Shown: positions 1 through 7,522 of the stretch, piece after piece
How the letters are laid out: each line of letters starts with the position of its first letter
Position numbering within the stretch: the stretch's first letter is position 1
Assembly: GCF_040529335.1 (NCBI RefSeq)
Contig: NZ_CP159534.1
Span: forward strand, 3,844,001-3,908,000
Length of the DNA stretch: 64,000 nucleotides
Reading direction: 5' to 3'
Origin: Streptomyces sp. HUAS MG91
GTDB taxonomy: Bacteria > Actinomycetota > Actinomycetes > Streptomycetales > Streptomycetaceae
Notes under the pieces: generated by a model
What the model was told of the DNA's origin: nothing
Databases searched by the model: none
What the model saw: the letters and a program-made list of their open reading frames with translations, nothing else
Translations under genes and position numbers: made by a program

Positions 1-2
1 CC

Positions 3-1184
3 GCCGCGACCCTGGCGATCGGCCTGGGCGTCCTGGTGCCCGCGGCCGCCCTGTACGGGTTCCTCACGTGGTGGTTCACGCACTTCGGCGTGACGGACAC
101 CGAACTGCGCATCCGTACGGGCCTGCTGTTCCGGCGCACCGCCCACATCCGGCTCGACCGCCTCCAGGCCGTCGACGTCACCCAGCCGCTGCTCGCCCGC
201 TTCGTGGGCGTGGCCAAGCTGAAGCTCGACGTCGTCGGCACCGACAAGAAGGACGAACTCGCCTATCTGGGAGAGAAGGAGGCCCGCGATCTGCGGGCCG
301 AACTGCTCGCGCGTGCGGCCGGTTTCGCCCCGGAGTCGGCCCACGAGGTGGGCGAGGCACCGGCGCAGCAGGTCCTGCGCACGCCGCCGCGCACGCTCGC
401 CGTGGCGCTGCTGCTGACGGGCGCCCCGTGGGCGATGCTGCTCGCGGCGGTCGCCGTGCCGACGTTCCTGTGGTTCGCCACCCACAACCTGTGGACAGTG
501 ATCGCGGTCGCCGTGCCGCTGGCGGGCGGGGCGTTCACCAACAGCGCGGGCCGGTTCATCAAGGAGTACGACTGGACGGTCGGCGAGTCCCCGGACGGGT
601 TGCGCATCGACCACGGGCTGCTCGACCGGGTGCACGAGACGGTGCCGCCGGGCCGGGTGCAGACCGTGCGGATCGTGCAGCCGCTGCTGTGGCGGGGGCG
701 CGGCTGGGTCCGCGTCGAGCTGCACGTGGCGGGGTCGGCCAACTCGGTCCTGGTGCCCGTCGCCCCGCGCGAGCAGGCCGAGGACGTCGTCGCGCGCATC
801 CTGCCGGGGGTCGCGGTGCCCAAGCCGGGCGACTTCACGGGGTCGCCGCGGCGCGGGCGCTGGTGCGTGCCGGTGTGGTGGCGGGCGTACGGGGTGTCGG
901 TCACGGAGACGGTGTTCGCGGCCCGGGAGGGGCTGTTCCAGCGGCGGATCTCGCTCGTCCCGCACGCCAAGGTGCAGAGCGTTCGCCTCACCCAGGGCCC
1001 CTGGGAGCGCTGCTTCCGGGTCGCGGGGCTGCACCTGGACACGGGCGCCAACAAGACGGTGACGGCGCGGCTGCGGGACGCCCAGGAGGCGGCGGAGCTG
1101 CTGCGGGCACAGGCGGACCGGTCCCGGACCGGGCGCAAGGGGGCGCGTCCCGATCGCTGGATGAGCGGGACGCCGTCGTCGTGA
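3..1184 (+). CDS. PH domain-containing membrane protein (YdbT/bPH2 type), 5' end missing
   Basis: The frame is open from the first base of the window, so the true start lies upstream; about 393 residues are visible. Three copies of the bacterial PH (bPH2/DUF304) fold can be followed by a recurring pattern, a strand containing LRIRTGLLFRR or DGLRIDHGLLDR or FAAREGLFQRR, then a segment like RLQAVDVTQPLL, RVQTVRIVQPLL or KVQSVRLTQGPW. Two hydrophobic segments separate copies 1 and 2 (ALLLTGAPWAMLLAAVAV and LWTVIAVAVPLAGG). This matches YdbT-like membrane proteins of unknown biochemical role; in Firmicutes, relatives are linked to envelope stress and bacteriocin resistance. It ends just before a strong hairpin shared with the convergent next gene. 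Confidence 0.85.
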   Translation, partial: AATLAIGLGVLVPAAALYGFLTWWFTHFGVTDTELRIRTGLLFRRTAHIRLDRLQAVDVTQPLLARFVGVAKLKLDVVGTDKKDELAYLGEKEARDLRAELLARAAGFAPESAHEVGEAPAQQVLRTPPRTLAVALLLTGAPWAMLLAAVAVPTFLWFATHNLWTVIAVAVPLAGGAFTNSAGRFIKEYDWTVGESPDGLRIDHGLLDRVHETVPPGRVQTVRIVQPLLWRGRGWVRVELHVAGSANSVLVPVAPREQAEDVVARILPGVAVPKPGDFTGSPRRGRWCVPVWWRAYGVSVTETVFAAREGLFQRRISLVPHAKVQSVRLTQGPWERCFRVAGLHLDTGANKTVTARLRDAQEAAELLRAQADRSRTGRKGARPDRWMSGTPSS

Positions 1185-1206
1185 CGGACCGCGCGGGCAG
1201 GGCATG

Positions 1207-1241
1207 AAAGGGGCGCTCCGCCACTGGCGGAGCGCCCCTTT
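1207..1241. terminator. Bidirectional hairpin terminator
   Basis: A 16-bp stem (left arm 1207-1222, right arm 1226-1241, core GGGGCGCTCCGCC) with a 3-nt loop, flanked by AAA on one side and TTTT on the other. It lies between the convergent ends of the PH-domain gene and the coiled-coil gene and can serve both strands. Confidence 0.8.
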
Positions 1242-1269
1242 TCACCGCGGAACCACGGAACCGCGAACC

Positions 1270-2265
1270 TCACGCGCGCAGCGCCGACCTCAGCTCGCCC
1301 ACGTCGATCTGCTCGGTCTCGTCGTGCGCCGTCAGGTCGATGACTTCCTTCTCGGCGCCGTCGCTGTCCTGTTCACCCTGCGGGGCCTGCTCACCCTGCG
1401 GGTCCTGCCGGTCCTGCTGGTTCTGCTTGTTCTGCTTGTTCTGCTTCTCCTGCTCGGCGAGCGCCTCTTCCCCGACGACGTCCGCCAGGTCCTCGCCCGG
1501 CGCCACCGCGGCGCCTCCGGTGCCGAAGAAGTCGAAGCCGCCCACCAGCGCCCTGCGGGCCGGTGCCGCCGGGGGCACCACGGCCGCGGCGGCCGGCACG
1601 GTGAAGTGGCCGGACGCCGCCCGGGACTTCCCCCGGGAATCGGTCTCCTCCGCCACGGGCGCGGGCGCGGCGGGCCGGGCCAGCCGGTCGAGCGCCGCGT
1701 TCGCCCGCAGGTACAGCGACGGGGTGACCCGGATCGGGGCCGGGGCCGACGACGGGGAGGTGGCCACCGGCTCGGCGGACCGGGCCGGGGGCAGTGCCTT
1801 CGCGGGCGCGGACGCCTCGATGGCGAGCCGGCGCCGGCCCTCCAGGGCGCTGGCCCGCTCCGTCTCCGCGGTGGCGTAGCGGCGCAGCAGCGCGGCGTGC
1901 TCGTTGCGCAGCCCCGCCAGTTCGGAGCGCTTGGAGCGGAGCTTGCCCTCCAGGCGGGTGCGCAGCTCGCGCGACTCCTCCAGGTCCCCCTCAAGCTCCG
2001 CCACGGCCTCCTCGTGCCGCCAGCGCTCGCTCGCGGCGCCCCGGGTCAGATCGGCGACCTGCTTGCCGGCGAGCCGGTCCCAGCGGCGCATCACGACGGC
2101 GCCGACGACGGCCGCCGCGGCCGCGGCGGCGGTGATGCCGCGCAGCACGAGCGGGTCGCCCGAAAGCCAGGCGCCGCCCGCGCACACGAGAGGCGCACCG
2201 GCGATCACCGAAGGCGGCAACAGGCGGTGCAGGGGTGGGGAATGGCGGTGGCGTCCACGTGGCAT
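1270..2265 (-). CDS. Hypothetical membrane protein with coiled coil and Gln/Asn-rich tail
   Basis: 331 residues from the ATG at 2265; the frame stays open upstream to 2352 but those residues look non-coding. Two hydrophobic stretches near residues 15-35 and 40-58 are followed by the charged, heptad-like segment of about residues 75-150 (VADLTRGAASERWRHEEAV onward), a Pro/Ala-rich linker, and a low-complexity tail with repeats of the type KQNKQNQQDRQD and PQGEQ. I recognise no catalytic motif. The protein probably sits in the membrane with the coiled coil in the cytoplasm, but this is inference. It has no operon partner: a hairpin separates it from the preceding gene and the ABC genes start 115 bases away. 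Confidence 0.7.
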   Translation of the reverse strand: MPRGRHRHSPPLHRLLPPSVIAGAPLVCAGGAWLSGDPLVLRGITAAAAAAAVVGAVVMRRWDRLAGKQVADLTRGAASERWRHEEAVAELEGDLEESRELRTRLEGKLRSKRSELAGLRNEHAALLRRYATAETERASALEGRRRLAIEASAPAKALPPARSAEPVATSPSSAPAPIRVTPSLYLRANAALDRLARPAAPAPVAEETDSRGKSRAASGHFTVPAAAAVVPPAAPARRALVGGFDFFGTGGAAVAPGEDLADVVGEEALAEQEKQNKQNKQNQQDRQDPQGEQAPQGEQDSDGAEKEVIDLTAHDETEQIDVGELRSALRA

Positions 2266-2380
2266 GGCCAGAAACTTACCGCGCGTAGGCGAATCGTGAA
2301 GCCCCGCCCGGCAAAATCCGGGCGCAGGCGACACTGAAACCACCGAACTCACGCCAGAAACGACTCACTTGGCGCCAAGA

Positions 2381-3361
2381 TCATTTCTTGATGAGGCTCT
2401 TGGACTCCAGATAGTCCTTCGCGACATCGGCTTCCTTCTGCCGCTCGGCGTCGACCTTCCGGTTCAACTCGACGAGATCGTCGGTGGTGAGGACCTTGGT
2501 CAGCTTGCCGAGGACATCGGCTATCGCCTGGCCGCCCGCGTCCTTGGCGTTCACGACCGGAACGATGTTGTCCGCATTCTGCAGCTTCTTGTCGTCCTCC
2601 AGGAGAACGAGTCCGAAGTTCTTCAGCGTCGCGTCGGTCGTGGTCGTCAGGACCAGCTGGTCCTGCCCGTTCTTCACCGCCTGCTTGGACTGGGTGGTGC
2701 CGACGCCCTTCGGGTCGATGCCCGTGACATCGATTCCGTACGTCTTCTTCAGACCCGGGGCGCAGAACGGCCGGGTCTCGCATTCGTCGCCGGCCGCGAT
2801 CTTGACCTTCTCGCCGGACTTGCCGAGATCGGAAAGGGTCTTCAGGTTGTGCTTCTTCGCGTATGCCTCGGTCACCGCGAACGCGTTCTCGTCGACGGCC
2901 TCGCCGGCGTCCAGAACCTTCAGGCCCTCCGGCTCGGCGAGACCGCGCAGCGCGGTCATCGTCGCGTCGACATCACTGGACGCGACGGCCTTCGCACCCG
3001 AGCCGTTCTTCTTCAGGTTGAGGAATTCGGCGAGCGTCGCCGCGTATTCGGGCACCACGTCGATGGCGCCCTTCGCGAGCTGCGGTTCGTAGATCTCGCG
3101 GTTCTCCACCGTCTTGACCGACGCGTCGTACCCGGCGTCGTCCAATATCTGCCGGTACAGCTCGCCCATCACCTTGGCCTCGGTGAAACTGGCGGCACCG
3201 ATGACGATCTTGCCCTTCTTGCCGTCGCCCGCGCTCGCCGAGCCGCCCTTGTCGCCCTCCAGGCTGTCACCGCCGCACGCGGTGAGGCCCGCGGTCAGGG
3301 CTCCCGCCGCCACGACCGCCAGGGCCATGCGGCGCGTCCTGCCGTGCGTCCTGCTGTTCAT
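2381..3361 (-). CDS. Glycine betaine/choline-type ABC transporter substrate-binding lipoprotein
   Basis: 326 residues. The start ATG at 3361 follows a GAGGAG ribosome site and opens a signal peptide with twin arginines (RTRRMALAVV) and a lipobox LTAC ending at Cys29. The mature part carries the OpuAC fold typical of osmoprotectant binding proteins (IVIGAASFTEAKVMGELYRQ near the N terminus, and ENREIYEPQLAKGAIDVVPEY where the aromatic binding cage begins). It is the last gene of a three-gene unit with two permeases transcribed from 4904; the ATPase is encoded divergently. Expected role: capture of quaternary amines such as glycine betaine, carnitine or choline on the outer membrane face. The exact ligand cannot be read from sequence. 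Confidence 0.88.
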   Translation of the reverse strand: MNSRTHGRTRRMALAVVAAGALTAGLTACGGDSLEGDKGGSASAGDGKKGKIVIGAASFTEAKVMGELYRQILDDAGYDASVKTVENREIYEPQLAKGAIDVVPEYAATLAEFLNLKKNGSGAKAVASSDVDATMTALRGLAEPEGLKVLDAGEAVDENAFAVTEAYAKKHNLKTLSDLGKSGEKVKIAAGDECETRPFCAPGLKKTYGIDVTGIDPKGVGTTQSKQAVKNGQDQLVLTTTTDATLKNFGLVLLEDDKKLQNADNIVPVVNAKDAGGQAIADVLGKLTKVLTTDDLVELNRKVDAERQKEADVAKDYLESKSLIKK

Positions 3362-3374
3362 CGCTCTCCTCGTT

Positions 3375-3431
3375 GCACTGGTAGCACTGCTGGCACTGCT
3401 GTCGCCCTGCTGACTGGCTGTCGCACTGCTG
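3375..3431. repeat. Short 9-nt repeats upstream of the substrate-binding gene
   Basis: Five copies of a GCACTGCTG-like 9-mer at 3375, 3384, 3393, 3404 (GCCCTGCTG) and 3423 lie in the 122-base gap between the permease stop and the binding-protein start. On the transcribed strand they read CAGCAGTGC. No coding role is evident; they could fold or bind a factor between the two cistrons. Confidence 0.6.
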
Positions 3432-3483
3432 ACTGACGGACGGCACCGCGCTGTGCCGCCGGGATCCCTTGTCGTGCCCGCGG

Positions 3484-4152
3484 TCATGCCCGCCCTCGCG
3501 CCGGATCGAGGAACCGGCCCACCGCCACGAACACGCCCTCCACGACCAGGGCGAGCGCGGCCACGAGGACGGCGCCCGCCACGACCTGCGGCGTGTTCTG
3601 CAGGCTGAAACCGGCCGTGATGATCCGCCCGAGCCCGCCCTCGCCGGCCATCGCGGCCAGCGTCGCCGTCGCGATCACCTGCACCGCGGCCGACCGCAGC
3701 CCGGTCATCACCAGGGGGTACGCCAGCGGGAGTTCGACCCGCGCGAACACCTGCCGGCCGCTCATCCCCATGCCGCGCGCGGCCTCCACCACCGAGCGGT
3801 CGACCTCGCGCATGCCCACGTACGTGTTCGTCAACAGCGGCGGGATCGCGAACAGGACCAGCGCGATCAGTGTGGGCAGGTCTCCGTGGCGGCCGAGCGG
3901 GGTGAGCGTGAGCAGCACCAGGACGGCCAGGGTGGGCACCGCGCGCCCCACGTTCGAGATGTTGACCGCGAGGGCGCCGCCGCGGCCGATGTGCCCGAGC
4001 CACAGGGCCAGCGGCAGCGCGATCAGACAGGCGACGGCGAGGGCGACCCCGCTGAAGTACAGATGCTCGGAGAGGCGGTGCCACACCCCCTTCTCGCCCT
4101 GCCAGTTGGCACCCGTGGTCAGCCAGTCGTAGGCCCCCGATATCGCGTTCAT
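3484..4152 (-). CDS. Osmoprotectant ABC transporter permease (OpuCB/ProW family)
   Basis: 222 residues with about six membrane helices. The cytoplasmic EAA loop, which docks on the ATPase, is clear (EAARGMGMSGRQVFARVELP near residue 145). The ATG overlaps the stop of the upstream permease gene (ATGA at 4149-4152), so the two are translationally coupled and the products should form the heterodimeric channel. The short N-terminal segment with GAYDWLTTGANWQGEKG before the first helix is normal for this family. The binding-protein gene follows after 122 bases. Confidence 0.9.
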   Translation of the reverse strand: MNAISGAYDWLTTGANWQGEKGVWHRLSEHLYFSGVALAVACLIALPLALWLGHIGRGGALAVNISNVGRAVPTLAVLVLLTLTPLGRHGDLPTLIALVLFAIPPLLTNTYVGMREVDRSVVEAARGMGMSGRQVFARVELPLAYPLVMTGLRSAAVQVIATATLAAMAGEGGLGRIITAGFSLQNTPQVVAGAVLVAALALVVEGVFVAVGRFLDPARGRA

Positions 4153-4904
4153 GCGACCTTCTCCGGCATCTCAGGCATCTCGGGCTCCACCGCGGTGGCG
4201 GCCCTGCGTCTGTGGGGGCCGCGGCCGCCCCGTACGGCCGTCGCCCGCGTCCACGGCGTCAGCCACCGCTGGACGCCGAGCAGCAGCAGGTCCGCGAGGA
4301 CCGCGAGCAGCACGCACAGCACGGAGGCGGTGAGCACCTGGGCCTTGAAGTCGCTGTGCAGGCCGTCGAGGATCAGCGTGCCGAGGCCGCCGTAGTCGAC
4401 GATCGCGCCGACCGTGGTGAGCGCCACCGTGGAGACGGTGGCGATGCGCACGCCGGCCAGCATCGCCGGGAGCGCCAGCGGCAGTTCGACCTCCCACAGC
4501 AGCCGCAGCGGCCCGTACCCCATCCCGCGGGCGGCCTCTCTGGCCTCCTCCGGCACGGCCTGGAGCCCCGCCAGGATGTTGCGCACGAGGATCGTCAGCG
4601 AATAGAGCACGAGCCCCGTGATCACCAGCGAGGCCGAGAGCCCGAACAGGGGCAGCAGCAGCGAGAACATCGCCAGTGACGGGACCGAGTAGAAGACCGT
4701 GGTCAGGCCGAGCACCGGTCCGGCGAACGCTTTTCTGCGCCGCGCGAGCAGCGCGAGCGGGAAGGAGATCAGGACGCCGATCACCACCGAGGCGACGGTG
4801 ATGCCCAGGTGCTGCACGGTCGCGTCGGTCAACTCCTGGCCACGGGTGCGCAGATACTCCCCGCACACCCAGTCATTGGCCACCAGGCAGTTCTGCTCGC
4901 TCAC
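4149..4904 (-). CDS. Osmoprotectant ABC transporter permease (OpuCD/ProW family)
   Basis: 251 residues from the GTG at 4904, chosen because GGGGAGG lies nine bases upstream; an in-frame ATG at 4964 would add 20 basic residues with no match to the family. It has six predicted helices and the EAA loop EAARGMGYGPLRLLWEVELP, nearly identical to that of its partner permease. First gene of the permease-permease-binding protein operon; its stop overlaps the next start. The 196-base region up to the divergent ATPase gene must hold promoters for both units. Confidence 0.9.
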   Translation of the reverse strand: MSEQNCLVANDWVCGEYLRTRGQELTDATVQHLGITVASVVIGVLISFPLALLARRRKAFAGPVLGLTTVFYSVPSLAMFSLLLPLFGLSASLVITGLVLYSLTILVRNILAGLQAVPEEAREAARGMGYGPLRLLWEVELPLALPAMLAGVRIATVSTVALTTVGAIVDYGGLGTLILDGLHSDFKAQVLTASVLCVLLAVLADLLLLGVQRWLTPWTRATAVRGGRGPHRRRAATAVEPEMPEMPEKVA

Positions 4905-5100
4905 CCCGCCCCGCCTCCCCCGTTTCACCGAACGTATGTCAGGTATCCGTACCCGCGCACGCACGTTTTCGACTGTCGACGACCCTAGCGGCCACGACTG
5001 ACAATGGCCGATACCCGACCCCCGGCCGCAACACTGCCTTCACACAACTGCCGTGTACGGACGGTCCGCACACGGCCCGGCCCCGGCAGAATGGGTTCCC

Positions 5101-6255
5101 ATGATCCGGTTCGAGCACGTCAGCAAGCGGTACGCGGACGGCACCACTGCCGTCGACGACCTGTCCTTCGAGGTGAACGAGGGCGAACTGGTCACGCTCG
5201 TCGGCCCGTCGGGCTGCGGCAAGACCACGACGATGAAAATGGTGAACCGGCTCATCGAACCCACCGAGGGCCGGATATTCCTCGACGGGGACGACATATC
5301 CGGTATCGACCCGGTGCAGTTGCGCCGCCGCATCGGATACGTCATCCAGCAGGTCGGTCTCTTCCCCCACAAGTCCGTCCTCGACAACACGGCGACCGTG
5401 CCGCACCTGCTCGGCGTCAAGCGCGCCAAGGCCCGCGAGCGCGCCGCCGAACTCCTCGACCTGGTGGGCCTCGACCCGAAGGTCTTCGGCGACCGTTACC
5501 CCGAGCAGCTCTCCGGTGGCCAGCGCCAGCGGGTGGGCGTGGCGCGGGCGCTGGCGGCCGATCCGCCGGTGCTGCTGATGGACGAGCCGTTCGGCGCCGT
5601 CGACCCGGTCGTCCGCGAGCACCTCCAGACCGAGTTCCTGCGGCTCCAGCAGACGCTGAACAAGACCGTCCTGTTCGTCACGCACGACATCGAGGAGGCC
5701 GTCCGGCTCGGCGACCGCATCGCCGTGTACGGGCAGGGCCGCATCGAGCAGTACGACACCCCGCCGGCCGTCCTCGGCGCCCCCGCGACCCCGTACGTGG
5801 CCGACTTCGTCGGCGCGGACCGGGGCCTGAAGCGGCTCTCCGTCACCCCCATCGAGGAGGGCGACCTGGAGCAGCCGCCCGTGGTCCACCTCGACGACCC
5901 GCTGCCCCGCGAGCTCGACGCCCGCTGGGCCGTGGTCCTGGACGACGACAACAACCTGCACGGCTGGCTCTCCGCCGAGCACGCGCGCGCGGGCGGCGGG
6001 ACCGTCCGCGACCAGGCCCGCCGCATGGAGGCCTGGCTGCCGGTCGGCGCCTCGCTCAAGCAGGCGTTCGCCACGATGCTCCAGCACGACGCGGGCTGGA
6101 TCGCGGTCATCGACGAGGACAGCCAGGGCCGCTTCCTCGGCGTGCTCACCCCGGCCCGGCTGCACGAGGCCCTGCGGCGCTCCACGGCCGCGGACGCCCG
6201 GGACATCCCGCGCGCGGAGGTGGAACTGGAGACGGTGGCGCCGCTCATCACGTGA
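5101..6255 (+). CDS. Osmoprotectant ABC transporter ATP-binding protein with CBS domain (OpuCA/ProV family)
   Basis: 384 residues from ATG 5101, where homology begins. Walker A GPSGCGKTT is at residues 35-43, the signature LSGGQRQR at 137-144, Walker B LLMDEP at 158-163, followed by the H-loop THD. After the ATPase domain (about 1-240) comes a tail with one clear CBS-like unit (VGASLKQAFATMLQHDAGWI then VIDEDSQGRFLGVLT), the module that senses ionic strength or nucleotides in OpuA/OpuC systems. It is encoded alone, divergent from its permease and binding-protein genes, so its level may be set separately. Its last eight bases overlap the convergent esterase gene. Confidence 0.92.
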   Translation: MIRFEHVSKRYADGTTAVDDLSFEVNEGELVTLVGPSGCGKTTTMKMVNRLIEPTEGRIFLDGDDISGIDPVQLRRRIGYVIQQVGLFPHKSVLDNTATVPHLLGVKRAKARERAAELLDLVGLDPKVFGDRYPEQLSGGQRQRVGVARALAADPPVLLMDEPFGAVDPVVREHLQTEFLRLQQTLNKTVLFVTHDIEEAVRLGDRIAVYGQGRIEQYDTPPAVLGAPATPYVADFVGADRGLKRLSVTPIEEGDLEQPPVVHLDDPLPRELDARWAVVLDDDNNLHGWLSAEHARAGGGTVRDQARRMEAWLPVGASLKQAFATMLQHDAGWIAVIDEDSQGRFLGVLTPARLHEALRRSTAADARDIPRAEVELETVAPLIT

Positions 6256-7357
6256 CCGGCAGGCGCCGGCTCAGCCACTCCAGGGTCGCCGGGATCTCCC
6301 GCCGCCAGGTGTTGAAGTTGTGCCCACCGCTGTCGAGGATGATCGACGACACGCGTGTGGGCGCCTTCACCCGCCGGATGAAGGCGAGCGTGGCTCGGTA
6401 GTTGTGCTCGCCCTGCTTGCTGCTGGTCACCAGGAGCGAGGTCACGGGCGGCGGCATGTGCCTCAGGTACCAGCCCAGATCGGCCCGCTCGCGCGCCCGC
6501 GCGTCCCCGTGGAAGAGGTCGCCCGTCGTCGGGTCGCTGGGCGCCCGGTAGTACGCGGAAAGGCCGGCGCCCGCCCCGAAGACGCCGGGATGGTGCAGGG
6601 CCAGTTTCAGCGCGCAGTAACCACCTGTGGAGTCGCCGACGACGCCCCACTTCCGCTCCGTCCTGTAGCGCGCGGCGATCTCGTCGGGCAGGTCCGCGGC
6701 GAAGAAGGTCTCCGTGCGCGGGCCGCCGGGGACGTCCACGCACTCGGTGTCGCGCGGCGGCGCCACGGTGGGTCGCAGCATGACGAGGATCATCGGCCGC
6801 ATCCGCCCGGCCGCCGCCAGCGCGTGCGCGGTCTGCGGATAGCGCAGTCCCCTGATCAGCGCCTCGGCGGTACCGGGATAGCCGGTCAGGACGACGGACG
6901 CGGGGAACCTGCGGCGGGCGTAGCGCGGTTGGAAGTACTCGGGCGGCAGATAGACGTACGCGGGCGCCGCGATGTGCGACGTACGTCCGACGACGTCGAC
7001 CTTCTGGACCTGTCCTCCGACGGCCGGCCTGGCCCCGCCGGACACCCCGACGTCCTGGGTGGCGACCACCCGGACCGGTGTCCTGCCCGCGGCCATGTCG
7101 TGGTCGGTCACCACGCCCTGCCCCTGCTCCTGGCCGAGGAGGTCGGCCCAGGTCGCGTAGAAGCCGTAGACATGGTTCACCGCCAGGCCGAACGCCGCGA
7201 AGACCGCCAGCTGCGTGGCGAACAACAGCCCGACGCGGCCCATGACGGACCGCCACGAACGGTGCGCCAGCCGCGGCCAGAGCAGCACCGTGCCCGCGAA
7301 CAGCGCCAGGGCGGCCAGCACCGCCAGCGCGAGGACTGTATGGCTCGTGAGCCCCAT
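6248..7357 (-). CDS. Membrane-anchored alpha/beta-hydrolase esterase
   Basis: 369 residues from ATG 7357 (GGAAAGG upstream); an in-frame start at 7444 is less likely. Two or three hydrophobic segments fill residues 5-65, then an extracytoplasmic esterase domain of the antigen 85/S-formylglutathione hydrolase type. The nucleophile elbow is GDSTGG with Ser243, and a C-terminal DSGGHNFNTW supplies the catalytic His. Substrate unknown; the divergent lysyltransferase gene suggests a cell-envelope role. Gene ends overlap tail-to-tail with the ABC ATPase by eight bases. Confidence 0.85.
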   Translation of the reverse strand: MGLTSHTVLALAVLAALALFAGTVLLWPRLAHRSWRSVMGRVGLLFATQLAVFAAFGLAVNHVYGFYATWADLLGQEQGQGVVTDHDMAAGRTPVRVVATQDVGVSGGARPAVGGQVQKVDVVGRTSHIAAPAYVYLPPEYFQPRYARRRFPASVVLTGYPGTAEALIRGLRYPQTAHALAAAGRMRPMILVMLRPTVAPPRDTECVDVPGGPRTETFFAADLPDEIAARYRTERKWGVVGDSTGGYCALKLALHHPGVFGAGAGLSAYYRAPSDPTTGDLFHGDARARERADLGWYLRHMPPPVTSLLVTSSKQGEHNYRATLAFIRRVKAPTRVSSIILDSGGHNFNTWRREIPATLEWLSRRLPVT

Positions 7358-7425
7358 CGGACCTTTCCCCTGGCTGAGTTGACCGGCTCCGGCCGAAAGA
7401 CACCGGGTCTTTTCCTGCCGGGAGT

Positions 7426-7453
7426 GAACCCGATTCCCGCTCACCCCGTCCTA
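7426..7453 (+). promoter_or_regulatory. Putative ECF sigma promoter for the lysyltransferase gene
   Basis: GAAC at 7426-7429 and CGTCCTA at 7447-7453 are separated by 17 bases, the spacing of ECF-type promoters such as those of Streptomyces SigE (GAAC-N16/17-CGTC). A start near 7460 would give a short leader. From memory, the S. coelicolor counterpart of this gene pair belongs to the SigE cell-envelope stress regulon, which fits but is not shown here. Confidence 0.5.
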
Positions 7454-7522
7454 GAGGGCGCAAGTCGCGGGATGCCGGACATGGCACCGCGTTCACGTTT
7501 CTCGCAGAACCACGGGAATGCG

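Noticed and set aside
2368-2379. 12-bp palindrome CTTGGCGCCAAG at the end of the substrate-binding gene
   Set aside because: It has no loop and no T-run, so there is no good case for a terminator; too short to interpret as an operator at this position.
6320-7522. Long upstream extension of the lysyltransferase frame
   Set aside because: It would run antisense through the esterase gene and has no similarity to the family; homology begins after 7523 at the latest.
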